DNA from: Candidatus Rifleibacteriota bacterium
Lineage (GTDB): Bacteria; Muiribacteriota; Ozemobacteria; Ozemobacterales; Ozemobacteraceae
Assembly (NCBI GenBank): GCA_015233155.1
Contig: JADFYG010000027.1
Coordinates: 1-64,000 of the forward strand
Length of the DNA: 64,000 bases
Reading direction: 5' to 3'
Shown: positions 1 to 7,694 of the stretch, piece by piece
How positions within the stretch are numbered: the first letter of the stretch is position 1
Layout: every line of letters begins with the position of its first letter
The notes under the pieces: generated by a model
What the model saw: only the letters and a program-made list of their open reading frames with translations
The model's database searches: none
Told to the model about the DNA's origin: nothing
Program-made: the position numbers and the translations under genes

Positions 1-88
1 CCGGGCAGACAAAACCTAGAGGCCACCTGAGAGAAATCAGGTAGCTCAAGCACTTCTTTTCAGAACTGAACATCTCGTCAAAATCCAT
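1..88 (-). CDS. IS1595-family transposase, N-terminal fragment
   Basis: The first 29 codons of a transposase leave the window at its left edge. The peptide begins MDFDEMFSSEKKCLSYL and reaches RWPLGFVCP. This matches the start of the IS1595 zinc-ribbon domain, where an acidic helix is followed by a stretch like RWPDGFVCPxCG. The ATG at 88 has AGGGA six bases upstream; an in-frame GTG at 109 is possible. The DDE-type catalytic domain is not in view. The family call rests on a short motif. Confidence 0.6.
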   Translation of the reverse strand, partial: MDFDEMFSSEKKCLSYLISLRWPLGFVCP

Positions 89-155
89 TTGTGTCCCTGG
101 TATCTTCACCCGCTCTAAATAATAGATTTAAGAGGTTGAGTCAAGTGCATACCCC
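1..155 (-). mobile_element. IS1595-like insertion sequence, one end only
   Basis: This is the terminal part of an insertion sequence cut by the window edge. It carries the start of a transposase with an IS1595-type zinc ribbon (1-88) and about 65 bp of terminal sequence. The inner boundary is placed near 151-155 because MBOAT-like coding (..LFIFKYLGY) stops matching there and runs into an unrelated stop. The terminal inverted repeat and target duplication cannot be confirmed because the other end lies outside the window. Confidence 0.55.
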
Positions 156-433
156 AAATATTTAAATATAAACAGTACGAGACAGGTTGATAATATGCTG
201 ATAAACAAAAAAAGATCTCTTGCTCGGCCTTGAGAATCTTCTATCCACATGCCTGCAAAATAGTCGATCATAATTGTGACAGCGAGTATCAGTATGTAAA
301 CAGGGATATATGCCATGTAAAAAATGCAGCTTGCAAATAGTAAAAATGCCCATCTGAATTTGTGAGGAAGAATAAAATAGAGAACTGTTACTATTGGAAA
401 AAACACAAAGAATTCGATGGAATTAAAAAGCAT
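128..433 (-). pseudogene. Truncated MBOAT-family O-acyltransferase (AlgI-like)
   Basis: The 101-residue product begins MLFNSIEFFVFFPIVTVLYF and has hydrophobic helices and the FKYLGY segment typical of the N-terminus of AlgI/DltB-like membrane acyltransferases, which are normally about 450-500 residues. These enzymes acetylate exported polysaccharides. Coding similarity ends near base 155, where the adjoining IS1595-like element begins, and the reading frame closes at a stop inside it. The start has AAGGGG upstream. The region is more AT-rich than its neighbours. Most likely an intact gene inactivated by the insertion; the rest may continue beyond the window. Confidence 0.7.
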
Positions 434-622
434 AATGAGTTGCCCCTTGAATTTCGTCTTCCAATGGTCGAAGGTGTCATCTCAAATTTTGGAAGGAAAA
501 AAAGATACCATGAATATTCCGAAACAGGAATATCCGGTGAAGTTCAAGGAGTTGGCCAGGGCTTACGGTGACTAAGGGCTGGTCTGTTTTTTGTTTCAAT
601 TATCTGTTATGCTGACGGTATA

Positions 623-1882
623 ATGCATAAGTTTAAAAAACCCGAAATTATGGCCCCGGCCGGGGATCGACTGAGTTTGATGGCCGCTCTGCAGGCTGGG
701 GCTGATGCCATATACTTCGGAACCGGAACGTTCAATATGCGGGCGAATGCAAATAATTTTTCTTTGCGTCAGCTGCCTGATGTCGTTAAGATTGCCCATG
801 AATATGGCGCCAAGGCATATCTTACTTTAAACAGCCTGATGCTTCCATCGGACATCAGGAAACTATCAAAAACAGTTGATGCAGTTGCAAAAATCGGTTT
901 AGACGCCATCATTGCCTGGGATTTTGCAGTCATAGAAGCCGCCAGACGTAGTGGAATAAATATTTTCATTTCAACTCAAATGTCTGTAGCAAATGCTCCG
1001 GCAATGCTTTTTTTCTATCGACAGCTCGGAATTCGTCGCTTTGTTCTGGCCAGAGAATGCAGTCTATCGGATATCAGAGCAATTAGAAGATCGCTCAGAT
1101 CTGAACTGGGGGAAAAGGCGGAAGAAATAGAACTGGAAGTTTTCGTTCACGGAGCCATGTGTCTTTCCGTAAGTGGCCGATGTCAACTTTCCCAATTTCA
1201 CTTCGGGACTTCCGCAAATCGCGGAGCCTGTCGTCAGCCGTGTCGCCGTGAAATTGCGGTAACTGAAACACATGAAGGCCATTCCTTTCAGTTAGGAACA
1301 AACTACATTTTGAGTCCGAAGGATCTCTGCACTCTTCCGTTTTTAGAGCGCCTCCTGGAATCAGGAGTCGCCAGTCTGAAGATAGAGGGGCGTCAGCGTA
1401 GTCCGGAGTATGTTTCAGTTGTCACAACCGCCTATCGAAAAGTTGTGGACCTGTGGTATGAACGGCGTCACACGCTTGATTTTCAAAAACAATTCGCTTT
1501 GTTGAAAGAAGAGCAGATGAGTCGGCTTCACGAGGTATTTCATCGCGGTTTTTCTTCCGGATTCTATCTCGGTCGGCCGATCGATGAATGGAGTAAGGGA
1601 AATGGTTCTCAGGCCACTCATAGAAAAAAACATCTCGGTGAAGTTGTGAAATATTACAAGCGTTCAGGCGTTGCCGAGATACGATTGGACGCGGGCGCTT
1701 TGACAGTCGGCGATGAAATAATGATTCATGGACCATCATCGGGGACACCCTGCGCTCGCATTTCTTCCATTGAAATCGAGCATCGGCGCATGGAAAAGGC
1801 GGAAAAGGGAATGACTGTCGGCGTGGCGTTTCCGCATCAGGTAAGATGTCACGACAAAGTATATCGTATGGATCCATGCTGA
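623..1882 (+). CDS. trhP: Peptidase U32 family protein, tRNA hydroxylation protein TrhP-like
   Basis: 419 residues. The N-terminus has the U32 TIM-barrel start (PEIMAPAGDRLSLMAAL..GADAIYFG), followed by the family signature around residues 172-187 (EVFVHGAMCLSVSGRC) and the cysteines C203/C207 (RGACRQPCR). Despite the peptidase name, members of this branch (TrhP/YegQ, RlhA) take part in prephenate-dependent hydroxylation of tRNA or rRNA uridine/cytidine. A C-terminal beta-barrel is consistent with YegQ length. No clear Shine-Dalgarno precedes the ATG. A TATAAT hexamer (619-624) overlaps it, so the true start may be slightly downstream. TrhP versus another U32 paralogue is not settled. Confidence 0.85.
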   Translation: MHKFKKPEIMAPAGDRLSLMAALQAGADAIYFGTGTFNMRANANNFSLRQLPDVVKIAHEYGAKAYLTLNSLMLPSDIRKLSKTVDAVAKIGLDAIIAWDFAVIEAARRSGINIFISTQMSVANAPAMLFFYRQLGIRRFVLARECSLSDIRAIRRSLRSELGEKAEEIELEVFVHGAMCLSVSGRCQLSQFHFGTSANRGACRQPCRREIAVTETHEGHSFQLGTNYILSPKDLCTLPFLERLLESGVASLKIEGRQRSPEYVSVVTTAYRKVVDLWYERRHTLDFQKQFALLKEEQMSRLHEVFHRGFSSGFYLGRPIDEWSKGNGSQATHRKKHLGEVVKYYKRSGVAEIRLDAGALTVGDEIMIHGPSSGTPCARISSIEIEHRRMEKAEKGMTVGVAFPHQVRCHDKVYRMDPC

Positions 1883-1904
1883 AATAGCTAAATGTCGCCT
1901 CTTC

Positions 1905-2774
1905 CTACGCAATCTGAGATCGGTGTTTCAGCATTACGATGACTCTGTATGCGCCAAAAGCGGCCAGAAGATGTTTTATGGTGTGTCCACTCATGATTCC
2001 GACCATGGCAAATATCTCTTTATCGCTATGCTCGGCGATTGTCGCAAGAGCAAATAGACCGACTCCGATGAACAACTCATGACCTCCGGTGTATCGAGGC
2101 GGGAACAATACAGTAGTTAACAGCAGCGTAAACAGTGGAAGAACACGCACAAACAAATACGGACGCAAGTCGCCCCCGCCCATGGATTCGGTAAGATGCC
2201 AATAAACGACACTGAAAAGGCCGCAAATCAAAGCCGGAGCCAGAAGAATATTTGCGGCTCTCGTGCTGACACGTTCTGCGACAGGCAACAGACCAAGAGC
2301 AAGGAAAGCTGTAGTCATGGGGAGTCGATCCCAGACAAGTGTAAGATTGTCCGGATGCAGGTGATACCATCCTGAACCCAGGCCCACCAGAAAGACTCCT
2401 GCAAAAAAAGCCATATAGACCGGGCATTCATCCCGACGCAAAGCAATGAGCGATCCATTGTCAGAACCCTGGCTCCCGCCATTTGAGGCTGCTCCCTGCT
2501 GCTCGCCCTGCACATCAGATTGAGAACGTCGGCGAATAATGATCCATAATCCCGCACCACCGACCAGCATAAATGCCACATTAGAAATAGTGTCAAACGT
2601 ATTTGGAATTCCCGCGAACATGCGCTGATCGGCGAATGAATGATATTCCGGATTTTGCGGGATCGGCGCCTTTGCCGCGACCCACCCAAGGGTCGCGACC
2701 GCCATCACGAAAAGCAATCCTATGGAAATATTTCGCGGAATTTTTGTTCTAAAATCTCTTCCCGTAGTAGTCAT
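1905..2774 (-). CDS. Ceramidase-domain (CREST superfamily) membrane protein
   Basis: About 289 residues with seven to eight hydrophobic segments. The signature YHSFADQRMFAGIPNTFDT follows the first helix, and WYHLHPDN and GHTIKH lie in later helices. The conserved His, Asp and Ser fit the alkaline ceramidase/PAQR/Per1 superfamily of putative metal-dependent membrane hydrolases. The start at 2774 is chosen because its ATG overlaps the PFK stop (TAATG), implying coupled translation. An in-frame ATG at 2819 would add 15 residues. The bacterial substrate is unknown; lipid amide hydrolysis is inferred from the family only. Confidence 0.7.
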   Translation of the reverse strand: MTTTGRDFRTKIPRNISIGLLFVMAVATLGWVAAKAPIPQNPEYHSFADQRMFAGIPNTFDTISNVAFMLVGGAGLWIIIRRRSQSDVQGEQQGAASNGGSQGSDNGSLIALRRDECPVYMAFFAGVFLVGLGSGWYHLHPDNLTLVWDRLPMTTAFLALGLLPVAERVSTRAANILLAPALICGLFSVVYWHLTESMGGGDLRPYLFVRVLPLFTLLLTTVLFPPRYTGGHELFIGVGLFALATIAEHSDKEIFAMVGIMSGHTIKHLLAAFGAYRVIVMLKHRSQIA

Positions 2775-4066
2775 TAGTCGCCGAGACAAGTCCCGACAAG
2801 ACGCGCTGTTTGTATCCATGAGTGGTCGACTGGAACGCTTTTGCGTCTTCCCGCAATTTGCTCTATATCAACGGGCACGCATTCATCACCCTTTACAGCG
2901 ACCATGACATTATAAATGCCTTGCGCGAGCAGCTCGGCTGCTTTAGCTCCTAAGCGCGTGCAGAGTAAACGATCAGTAGCCGACGGACTGCCGCCTCGCA
3001 CAACATGACCAAGAGAGGTGACGCGTGCTTCAACACCAGTGAGTCGCTGCAGTTCCCGGGCAATACGACTTGCCTTGGATTCCTGTACCAGGTGTATGCC
3101 TGATACTGCCGCTTTCTCTTCAGCGTCACTGTTATCCCTATCTGCTATCGAGTATTGGTCGTCCTTACTCGATTTCCCATTTTTTCCAGGCTTACCGGCT
3201 TTTTCTGAATCGCGATTTTTGCCTTTATCTTTGTTCCCGTTTTTGTCGCGGTCTTTATCTTTGCCCTTTTCCTTGTTTTTACCTTTTTCTTTTTTGCGCT
3301 CCTGCCCACGTTCAGCGATTTGGGCGTTGAGAATCGCCTCTTCACGCGAAATAGCGCCTTCGGCTACGGCAATGATCGAAAAACGCTTACCTGAATGTCT
3401 GCGCGAGGCAAGATGTGCAGCCACGATATCCAGATCATACGGAATTTCCGGAATCAAAATGACATCGGCTCCGCCGGCGATACCAGCACCCAGAGGCAAC
3501 CAACCCGCATTATGCCCCATGATTTCGCAAACAATGATTCGATGATGACTGGTGGCTGTGCTGTGCAAGCGGTCTATCGCCTCTGTCGCCACAGTCATTG
3601 CGGTATCAAAACCAAAAGTCATGTCAGTGCCGAACACATCGTTGTCTATTGTCTTCGGCAGCGTCAGGACATTCAATCCTCCTTCACGATGCAGATGCAT
3701 CGCATTTTTCATGGTTCCGCCGCCGCCAAGGCAAACCAGACAGTCGATTTGCATTCGATGAGCATGCTCTACCGCAGCGGCTGTCATGTCCATGATCTGC
3801 CCCCCAACCAACATCTTGTTCGGCTTGTCACGGCTGGTACCCAGGATTGTGCCTCCCCGGGTAAGGATACCGCTTACCGCAAGCGAGTCGAGTGGTATGA
3901 CCCTATTTTGCACCAATCCAGGGAAACCGTCCTGAATGCCAACGACTTTCATACCATAGTATTCTATGGAAGCCTTTGCAACGCCGCGAATTGCGGCATT
4001 CAGGCCCGGGCAGTCACCACCAGAGGTTACAATGCCAATACACCTGGTCTTGGATTTCGCTGACAT
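2774..4066 (-). CDS. pfkA: 6-phosphofructokinase, group III type, with a lysine-rich insertion
   Basis: Phosphorylates fructose 6-phosphate in glycolysis. Recognisable motifs are the N-terminal [19 protein letters not shown] at 114-118, PKTIDND at 137-143 (catalytic Asp about 141), and MGHNAGW at 183-189. Glycine follows at the position that is Gly in ATP-dependent and Asp in PPi-dependent enzymes, so ATP use is favoured, although PKTIDND also occurs in PPi and mixed types. The preceding residue, Asp in E. coli PfkA, is also Gly. Residues about 252-320 form a Lys/Asp/Gly/Asn-rich insertion absent from ordinary 320-360-residue enzymes. The ceramidase-like gene follows with coupled translation. 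Confidence 0.9.
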   Translation of the reverse strand: MSAKSKTRCIGIVTSGGDCPGLNAAIRGVAKASIEYYGMKVVGIQDGFPGLVQNRVIPLDSLAVSGILTRGGTILGTSRDKPNKMLVGGQIMDMTAAAVEHAHRMQIDCLVCLGGGGTMKNAMHLHREGGLNVLTLPKTIDNDVFGTDMTFGFDTAMTVATEAIDRLHSTATSHHRIIVCEIMGHNAGWLPLGAGIAGGADVILIPEIPYDLDIVAAHLASRRHSGKRFSIIAVAEGAISREEAILNAQIAERGQERKKEKGKNKEKGKDKDRDKNGNKDKGKNRDSEKAGKPGKNGKSSKDDQYSIADRDNSDAEEKAAVSGIHLVQESKASRIARELQRLTGVEARVTSLGHVVRGGSPSATDRLLCTRLGAKAAELLAQGIYNVMVAVKGDECVPVDIEQIAGRRKSVPVDHSWIQTARLVGTCLGD

Positions 4067-4173
4067 TTTTGCTGATCTCCTGAATTTGAGTGAAATCTTT
4101 CCGACAACAACCTGCAGAACTTATTATTTTACCATACAGCAACCTGCAAAATTACCATATATTGCGCTTCTTC

Positions 4174-4195
4174 GGGGCGAGGCATGCCTCGCCCC
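4174..4195. repeat. Perfect 22-bp palindromic repeat
   Basis: A GC-rich 22-base perfect palindrome (arms GGGGCGAGGCA/TGCCTCGCCCC) lies in the 236-bp gap between the divergently placed PFK and Sel1 gene ends. It resembles the short palindromic repeats scattered in intergenic DNA of many environmental bacteria. It could also fold as a transcript hairpin, but no T-tract follows on either strand. Confidence 0.7.
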
Positions 4196-4302
4196 TACGT
4201 TATATCGGGATATAGCAGGAACCTCCAGATTTTAATCCGAAATTTAAATACGTCGCTGCCAGACCAGGCAAAATCGACTTGAGAAAGAGACCTTCCTGAA
4301 TA

Positions 4303-5049
4303 TCACTTTTTTGCCGCGATTTTGGCTGCACGTTTGTCGGCAAGACTTGAGGCTTCGGTAAACTGATCCATGGTCAGTGTTTTTGCACACCTGTCGCGAA
4401 ACTGATGAAGATAGGACGGTTGTCCATATCTGCCGGCGAGATCATACCAGATGCAGGCTTGCAAAAGATCTTTATCGATACCGATTCCTCCCTTTTCGTA
4501 GAGTGCTCCAAGCGCAACCATTGCCTCACTCAACCCCTGGTCGGAGGCCCTTGTCCACCAAATGGCTGCTTCGCGATCATTTTTAGTCACGCCGTTTCCA
4601 CTGTGATACATACTCGCGACCTTTATCTGTGATGAACCATCACCACGTTCAGCGGCCTGCTTATAATATTTCGCCGCCTCTGCGGGATTGTTTCTGGCAT
4701 GTTCATTCATCTCACCAAGAAGAGTCAACGATGTGGTATCACCAAGATTCGCACCCTTAAGATACCAATATTCCGCTTTATCCAGATCTTTTTGAAAAAG
4801 TCCACCACGTTCGAATCGTTGCCCCAGGCAGACACATGCGCGGACATTCCCGTGTTCCGCGGCAATTTTGTACCAGTATGCGGCGCTGGCGGCGCTTTGT
4901 GCTTTTGCATATACATCGGCAAGCCTTATCTGTTCTGCGGCATCGCCGCTTTTGGCCTGACTGATCAGATATGACCAGTCTTGAGCGAAAATGGAACAAG
5001 AGCTGGTAAAAAGAAGAACAAAAAGAGCCGCTTTTGCAAAATATTTCAT
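4303..5049 (-). CDS. Secreted Sel1-like repeat protein
   Basis: 248 residues with a cleavable-looking signal peptide (MKYFAKAALFVLLFTSSCSIFA) and then about five Sel1-like alpha/alpha repeats of the AAYWYKIAAEHGN / AEYWYLKGANLGD type, out to about residue 215. Such solenoids mediate protein-protein contacts in the periplasm. The Cys at residue 18 lies inside the signal; a lipobox is not convincing. A strong AGGAGG sits just upstream of the ATG. Partners cannot be inferred from the neighbours. Confidence 0.85.
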   Translation of the reverse strand: MKYFAKAALFVLLFTSSCSIFAQDWSYLISQAKSGDAAEQIRLADVYAKAQSAASAAYWYKIAAEHGNVRACVCLGQRFERGGLFQKDLDKAEYWYLKGANLGDTTSLTLLGEMNEHARNNPAEAAKYYKQAAERGDGSSQIKVASMYHSGNGVTKNDREAAIWWTRASDQGLSEAMVALGALYEKGGIGIDKDLLQACIWYDLAGRYGQPSYLHQFRDRCAKTLTMDQFTEASSLADKRAAKIAAKK

Positions 5050-5497
5050 GGTTCCTCCTGAAAAAGCTGACCGGGCGATGATTTCTTATTTCCGGTTAAT
5101 CTTATCATACCCGGTTGGGAAATATCCGTACACTAATGACACACGACTTTTCCGGGATTGGTATTACTTATACAAAGACGACATATTCAGCGAAGTCAAT
5201 GTGCAGACCAAAGCCAGTTGCGTCAAGAATCAGACGCTTTCCATCGTTTTTCGTCAGAAATTCGACGCAGAATTTCTCCAAAAACATAGGCCTGCTCCCC
5301 AAGTCCATTATAGTATCTATCCCAATCACACGATTTTCGTATGCATTTCAGGGGCGATCCCAAGGGCCTCCCCCACATCCGGGCTTCCGATCGAACCTTT
5401 CCATGCATGGTATAAACACTGGAATCATTCATTCAGGCACGATCTTTGCTTTTATGATTTAAGAGGTTCAAAACTAAATCATGGAGGTATTGAAGTA
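5050..5497. other. 448-bp gap without a convincing gene
   Basis: The open frame running into the downstream gene on the + strand has no signal or family features before residue 170 and is rejected as an extension. On the - strand a 46-codon ORF (LGSRPMFLEKFCVEFL..) around 5170-5310 could be gene debris but is not recognised. The 12-mer GATTGGTATTAC at 5156-5167 is the reverse complement of one at 6163-6174 on the far side of the next gene. Confidence 0.4.
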
Positions 5498-6151
5498 ATG
5501 ATTAAACAAACCGTGTCTTTTATGTGTCTCTTCGCTCTGACATTCGTTGCCCTCCCCGCAAACGCTGATCCGGGAACTTCCACAGTTCCGGTTCGCCCCC
5601 TCCAGGGTGGTCCGGGTTCCCCAGGCAGTTCGTATTCAGAAAGAGAGGATGATGTGGGTGGCGCACCTGGTATTGGGAAAGGGGTTACTGTCGACAAGAT
5701 CATTGCTGCCATGAAAGCGCGCAAGGACAGGATCATAGCTGCTAATCGGGCTCGATTTGAAAGGCTTCCGGAGAGACTTGCGAAGTCAGATGAACGTGTC
5801 GATCGTTTCATGAATCGTCAGAAAAAGGGCGAAGGGAAGGTAGCCTCCGATGGTGCAAAAACATCTGTTGGTACTCACTCCGCAGAGCTTAAAGCAAGAA
5901 TGACTGAAAAATACAATAAATTCAAGACCATGCTATCCGAGAAAAAGTCAAAAATTGCAGCCAGGTTCGATGAACGTCGCACCAGAATTCAGCAGAAAAT
6001 AGGGCATCTGAAGCCGGAAGAACAAGCGAAGGTAATGGCTGAATTCGAGAGTGATCAAAAAGAAGTTGTAGACACAATCGGCAAGCTTATTGATGAAGCT
6101 ATGACTAAGCTCGATGCTACTTACAAGGACGTAATTACCAAGCTGGGTTAA
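5498..6151 (+). CDS. Secreted lysine-rich coiled-coil protein, unknown function
   Basis: 217 residues. A signal peptide (MIKQTVSFMCLFALTFVALPANA) precedes a Pro/Gly-rich linker (about 25-60) and then long charged helices rich in Lys, Arg and Glu, with heptad-like spacing to the C-terminus. The start is set by GGAGG at 5483-5487 and by the signal peptide directly after this ATG. No enzymatic motif is visible. A structural or cell-envelope-associated role is possible but unproven. The gene is flanked by inverted copies of a 12-mer. Confidence 0.65.
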   Translation: MIKQTVSFMCLFALTFVALPANADPGTSTVPVRPLQGGPGSPGSSYSEREDDVGGAPGIGKGVTVDKIIAAMKARKDRIIAANRARFERLPERLAKSDERVDRFMNRQKKGEGKVASDGAKTSVGTHSAELKARMTEKYNKFKTMLSEKKSKIAARFDERRTRIQQKIGHLKPEEQAKVMAEFESDQKEVVDTIGKLIDEAMTKLDATYKDVITKLG

Positions 6152-6175
6152 TGTCCGATAATGTAATACCAATCA

Positions 6176-6214
6176 AAAGCAGACCGTGGCAGGGAAACCT
6201 CTGCGGCCTGCTTT
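6176..6214 (+). terminator. Rho-independent terminator candidate
   Basis: An interrupted hairpin pairs AAAGCAG..CCG..GCAG with CTGC.GG..CTGCTTT around a short loop. It sits 25 bp after the coiled-coil gene's stop and ends in a short T-run. Its position between convergent genes suits a bidirectional terminator. Confidence 0.6.
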
Positions 6215-6227
6215 AAATGATGAGAAT

Positions 6228-7694
6228 TCAGCGATCTTCTGTATCCCCGGCATCGCTTTCTCCATGTTTTTTTATCGAAGCATTCTCTGAAAGTAACCCC
6301 AAACGTTTCATTCTATATATCAGATTCGTGCGGGGAATACACAGTTCATCAGCTGCTCTGGCCTTTACACCTCCGGCACGAGTCAGCGCACCTTCGATCA
6401 GAGACCGCTCAACTTCAGCCAGTTTTTCCATGAGCCCCGCAGAAGGTACAATTGCGGTTGCCTCCTGACTACTCACGCCGTTCACACTCCTATCGTTAGA
6501 TACGCTACCAATCAGATCTATTCCGATGGAAGTTCCCTCAGTAAGCACCGCTGCGCGCTCGAGCACATTTTTGAGTTCTCTCACATTTCCTCGCCAGCCC
6601 CGATGTATAAGCTCCCGTTCGGCCGCCGGAGACAACGCGAGCCCGTGTTTGCCAAATTCCCGGCCAAATCGTTCGAGCATACGTATGGCAATTGCCGGTA
6701 TATCACCAGGTCTGTCACGCAATGGAGGAACGTTCAGACGTATCACTGACAACCGGTATAAAAGGTCTTCACGAAAGGCTTTGGTGTCGTTATGAAACGC
6801 ATCCTTTGTCATTTTTTCCAGGTCACGATTGGTCGCGGCAATAATGCGTACATCCACCCTGATCGGCTGTTCACCACCTACCCGCGTAATTTCCTTTTCC
6901 TGCAATGCGCGTAGCAGTTTCGCCTGTAAGTGAATTGGAACTTCTCCAACCTCGTCGAGAAAAAGCGTTCCTCCTTCTGCTGCTTCGAATCGGCCGATGC
7001 GACGTTCGCGCGCATCTGTAAACGCACCTTTTTCATGACCGAAGAGTTCTGATTCGAACAGAGTGTCGGAAATAGATGCACAGTTGACTCTTACGAACGC
7101 CTTCTCAGCCCTCGGAGAAAGCATATGCAGGGCGCGTGCAACCAGTTCCTTGCCGCTGCCTGTTTCTCCGGTAATGAGGACGGTTGATGGGTATGGAGCG
7201 GTCTTTCGTATCATTTCCTTGAGTGCCGTGATTGCGGACGATGTGCCAGTAAGTTCGTCAAGCGGGGAAGCCAGACCGGCAGCTTCCAGCAGATCGTTAT
7301 TGGCTGTCTCCAGTGCTCTGGATCGATTTCCGGCGGCTCGTAATCTTGCAACCCTATTGATTCGAAAAGCAAACTCCTCAATAGGAACAGGTTTCGTCAA
7401 ATAATCGAACGCTCCGAGTTTCATCGCCTCCACCGCGGTTTCGATCGTACCATATGCTGTCATCAGAATGACTTCCGGAGGTGGTTCAATAGTTCGCGTG
7501 GTCTTGATCAGCTCCAGACCGAGGTCATCAGGAAGTTTGAGATCGGTAATCACAAGATCATAGAGGAATTTCGCAAGCAATGCCCGCCCTTCGGCAACTG
7601 ATGCCGCGATTGCAGCACTATGCCCCTCCTGTTTTAGAAAGGTCGCAAGACCGCGTGCCAGAGAAAGGTTGTCGTCAACTATCAATACGTTCAC
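6228..7694 (-). CDS. Sigma-54-dependent NtrC-family response regulator
   Basis: 488 residues. Receiver domain at 1-115 with D7/D8, phospho-acceptor D51 and K101. AAA+ domain at about 148-385 with Walker A GETGSGKE (176-183), Walker B GGTLFLDEVG (241-250) and an R-finger region. A Fis-type helix-turn-helix lies at about 437-473. The sigma-54 contact loop reads GAFTDA (223-228) instead of the consensus GAFTGA. It overlaps the upstream sensor kinase by 4 bp (ATGA), so the two form one operon. Target promoters are unknown; no nearby -24/-12 site was found by eye. Confidence 0.93.
   Translation of the reverse strand: MNVLIVDDNLSLARGLATFLKQEGHSAAIAASVAEGRALLAKFLYDLVITDLKLPDDLGLELIKTTRTIEPPPEVILMTAYGTIETAVEAMKLGAFDYLTKPVPIEEFAFRINRVARLRAAGNRSRALETANNDLLEAAGLASPLDELTGTSSAITALKEMIRKTAPYPSTVLITGETGSGKELVARALHMLSPRAEKAFVRVNCASISDTLFESELFGHEKGAFTDARERRIGRFEAAEGGTLFLDEVGEVPIHLQAKLLRALQEKEITRVGGEQPIRVDVRIIAATNRDLEKMTKDAFHNDTKAFREDLLYRLSVIRLNVPPLRDRPGDIPAIAIRMLERFGREFGKHGLALSPAAERELIHRGWRGNVRELKNVLERAAVLTEGTSIGIDLIGSVSNDRSVNGVSSQEATAIVPSAGLMEKLAEVERSLIEGALTRAGGVKARAADELCIPRTNLIYRMKRLGLLSENASIKKHGESDAGDTEDR

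Noticed and set aside
619..624. TATAAT upstream of the U32 gene as its promoter
   Set aside because: It overlaps the annotated ATG, so it could serve only a shorter start; no convincing -35 is seen.
3018..3545. 175-codon frame antisense to phosphofructokinase
   Set aside because: Arises from the lysine-rich insertion read backwards (Phe/Leu/Ser-rich); the sense strand carries intact PFK motifs.
5223..5432. Small - strand frames in the gap before the coiled-coil gene
   Set aside because: Possible gene debris, but no family recognised and no ribosome site.
4991..5497. N-terminal extension of the secreted coiled-coil gene
   Set aside because: It would bury the signal peptide, and a good GGAGG site precedes the internal ATG at 5498.
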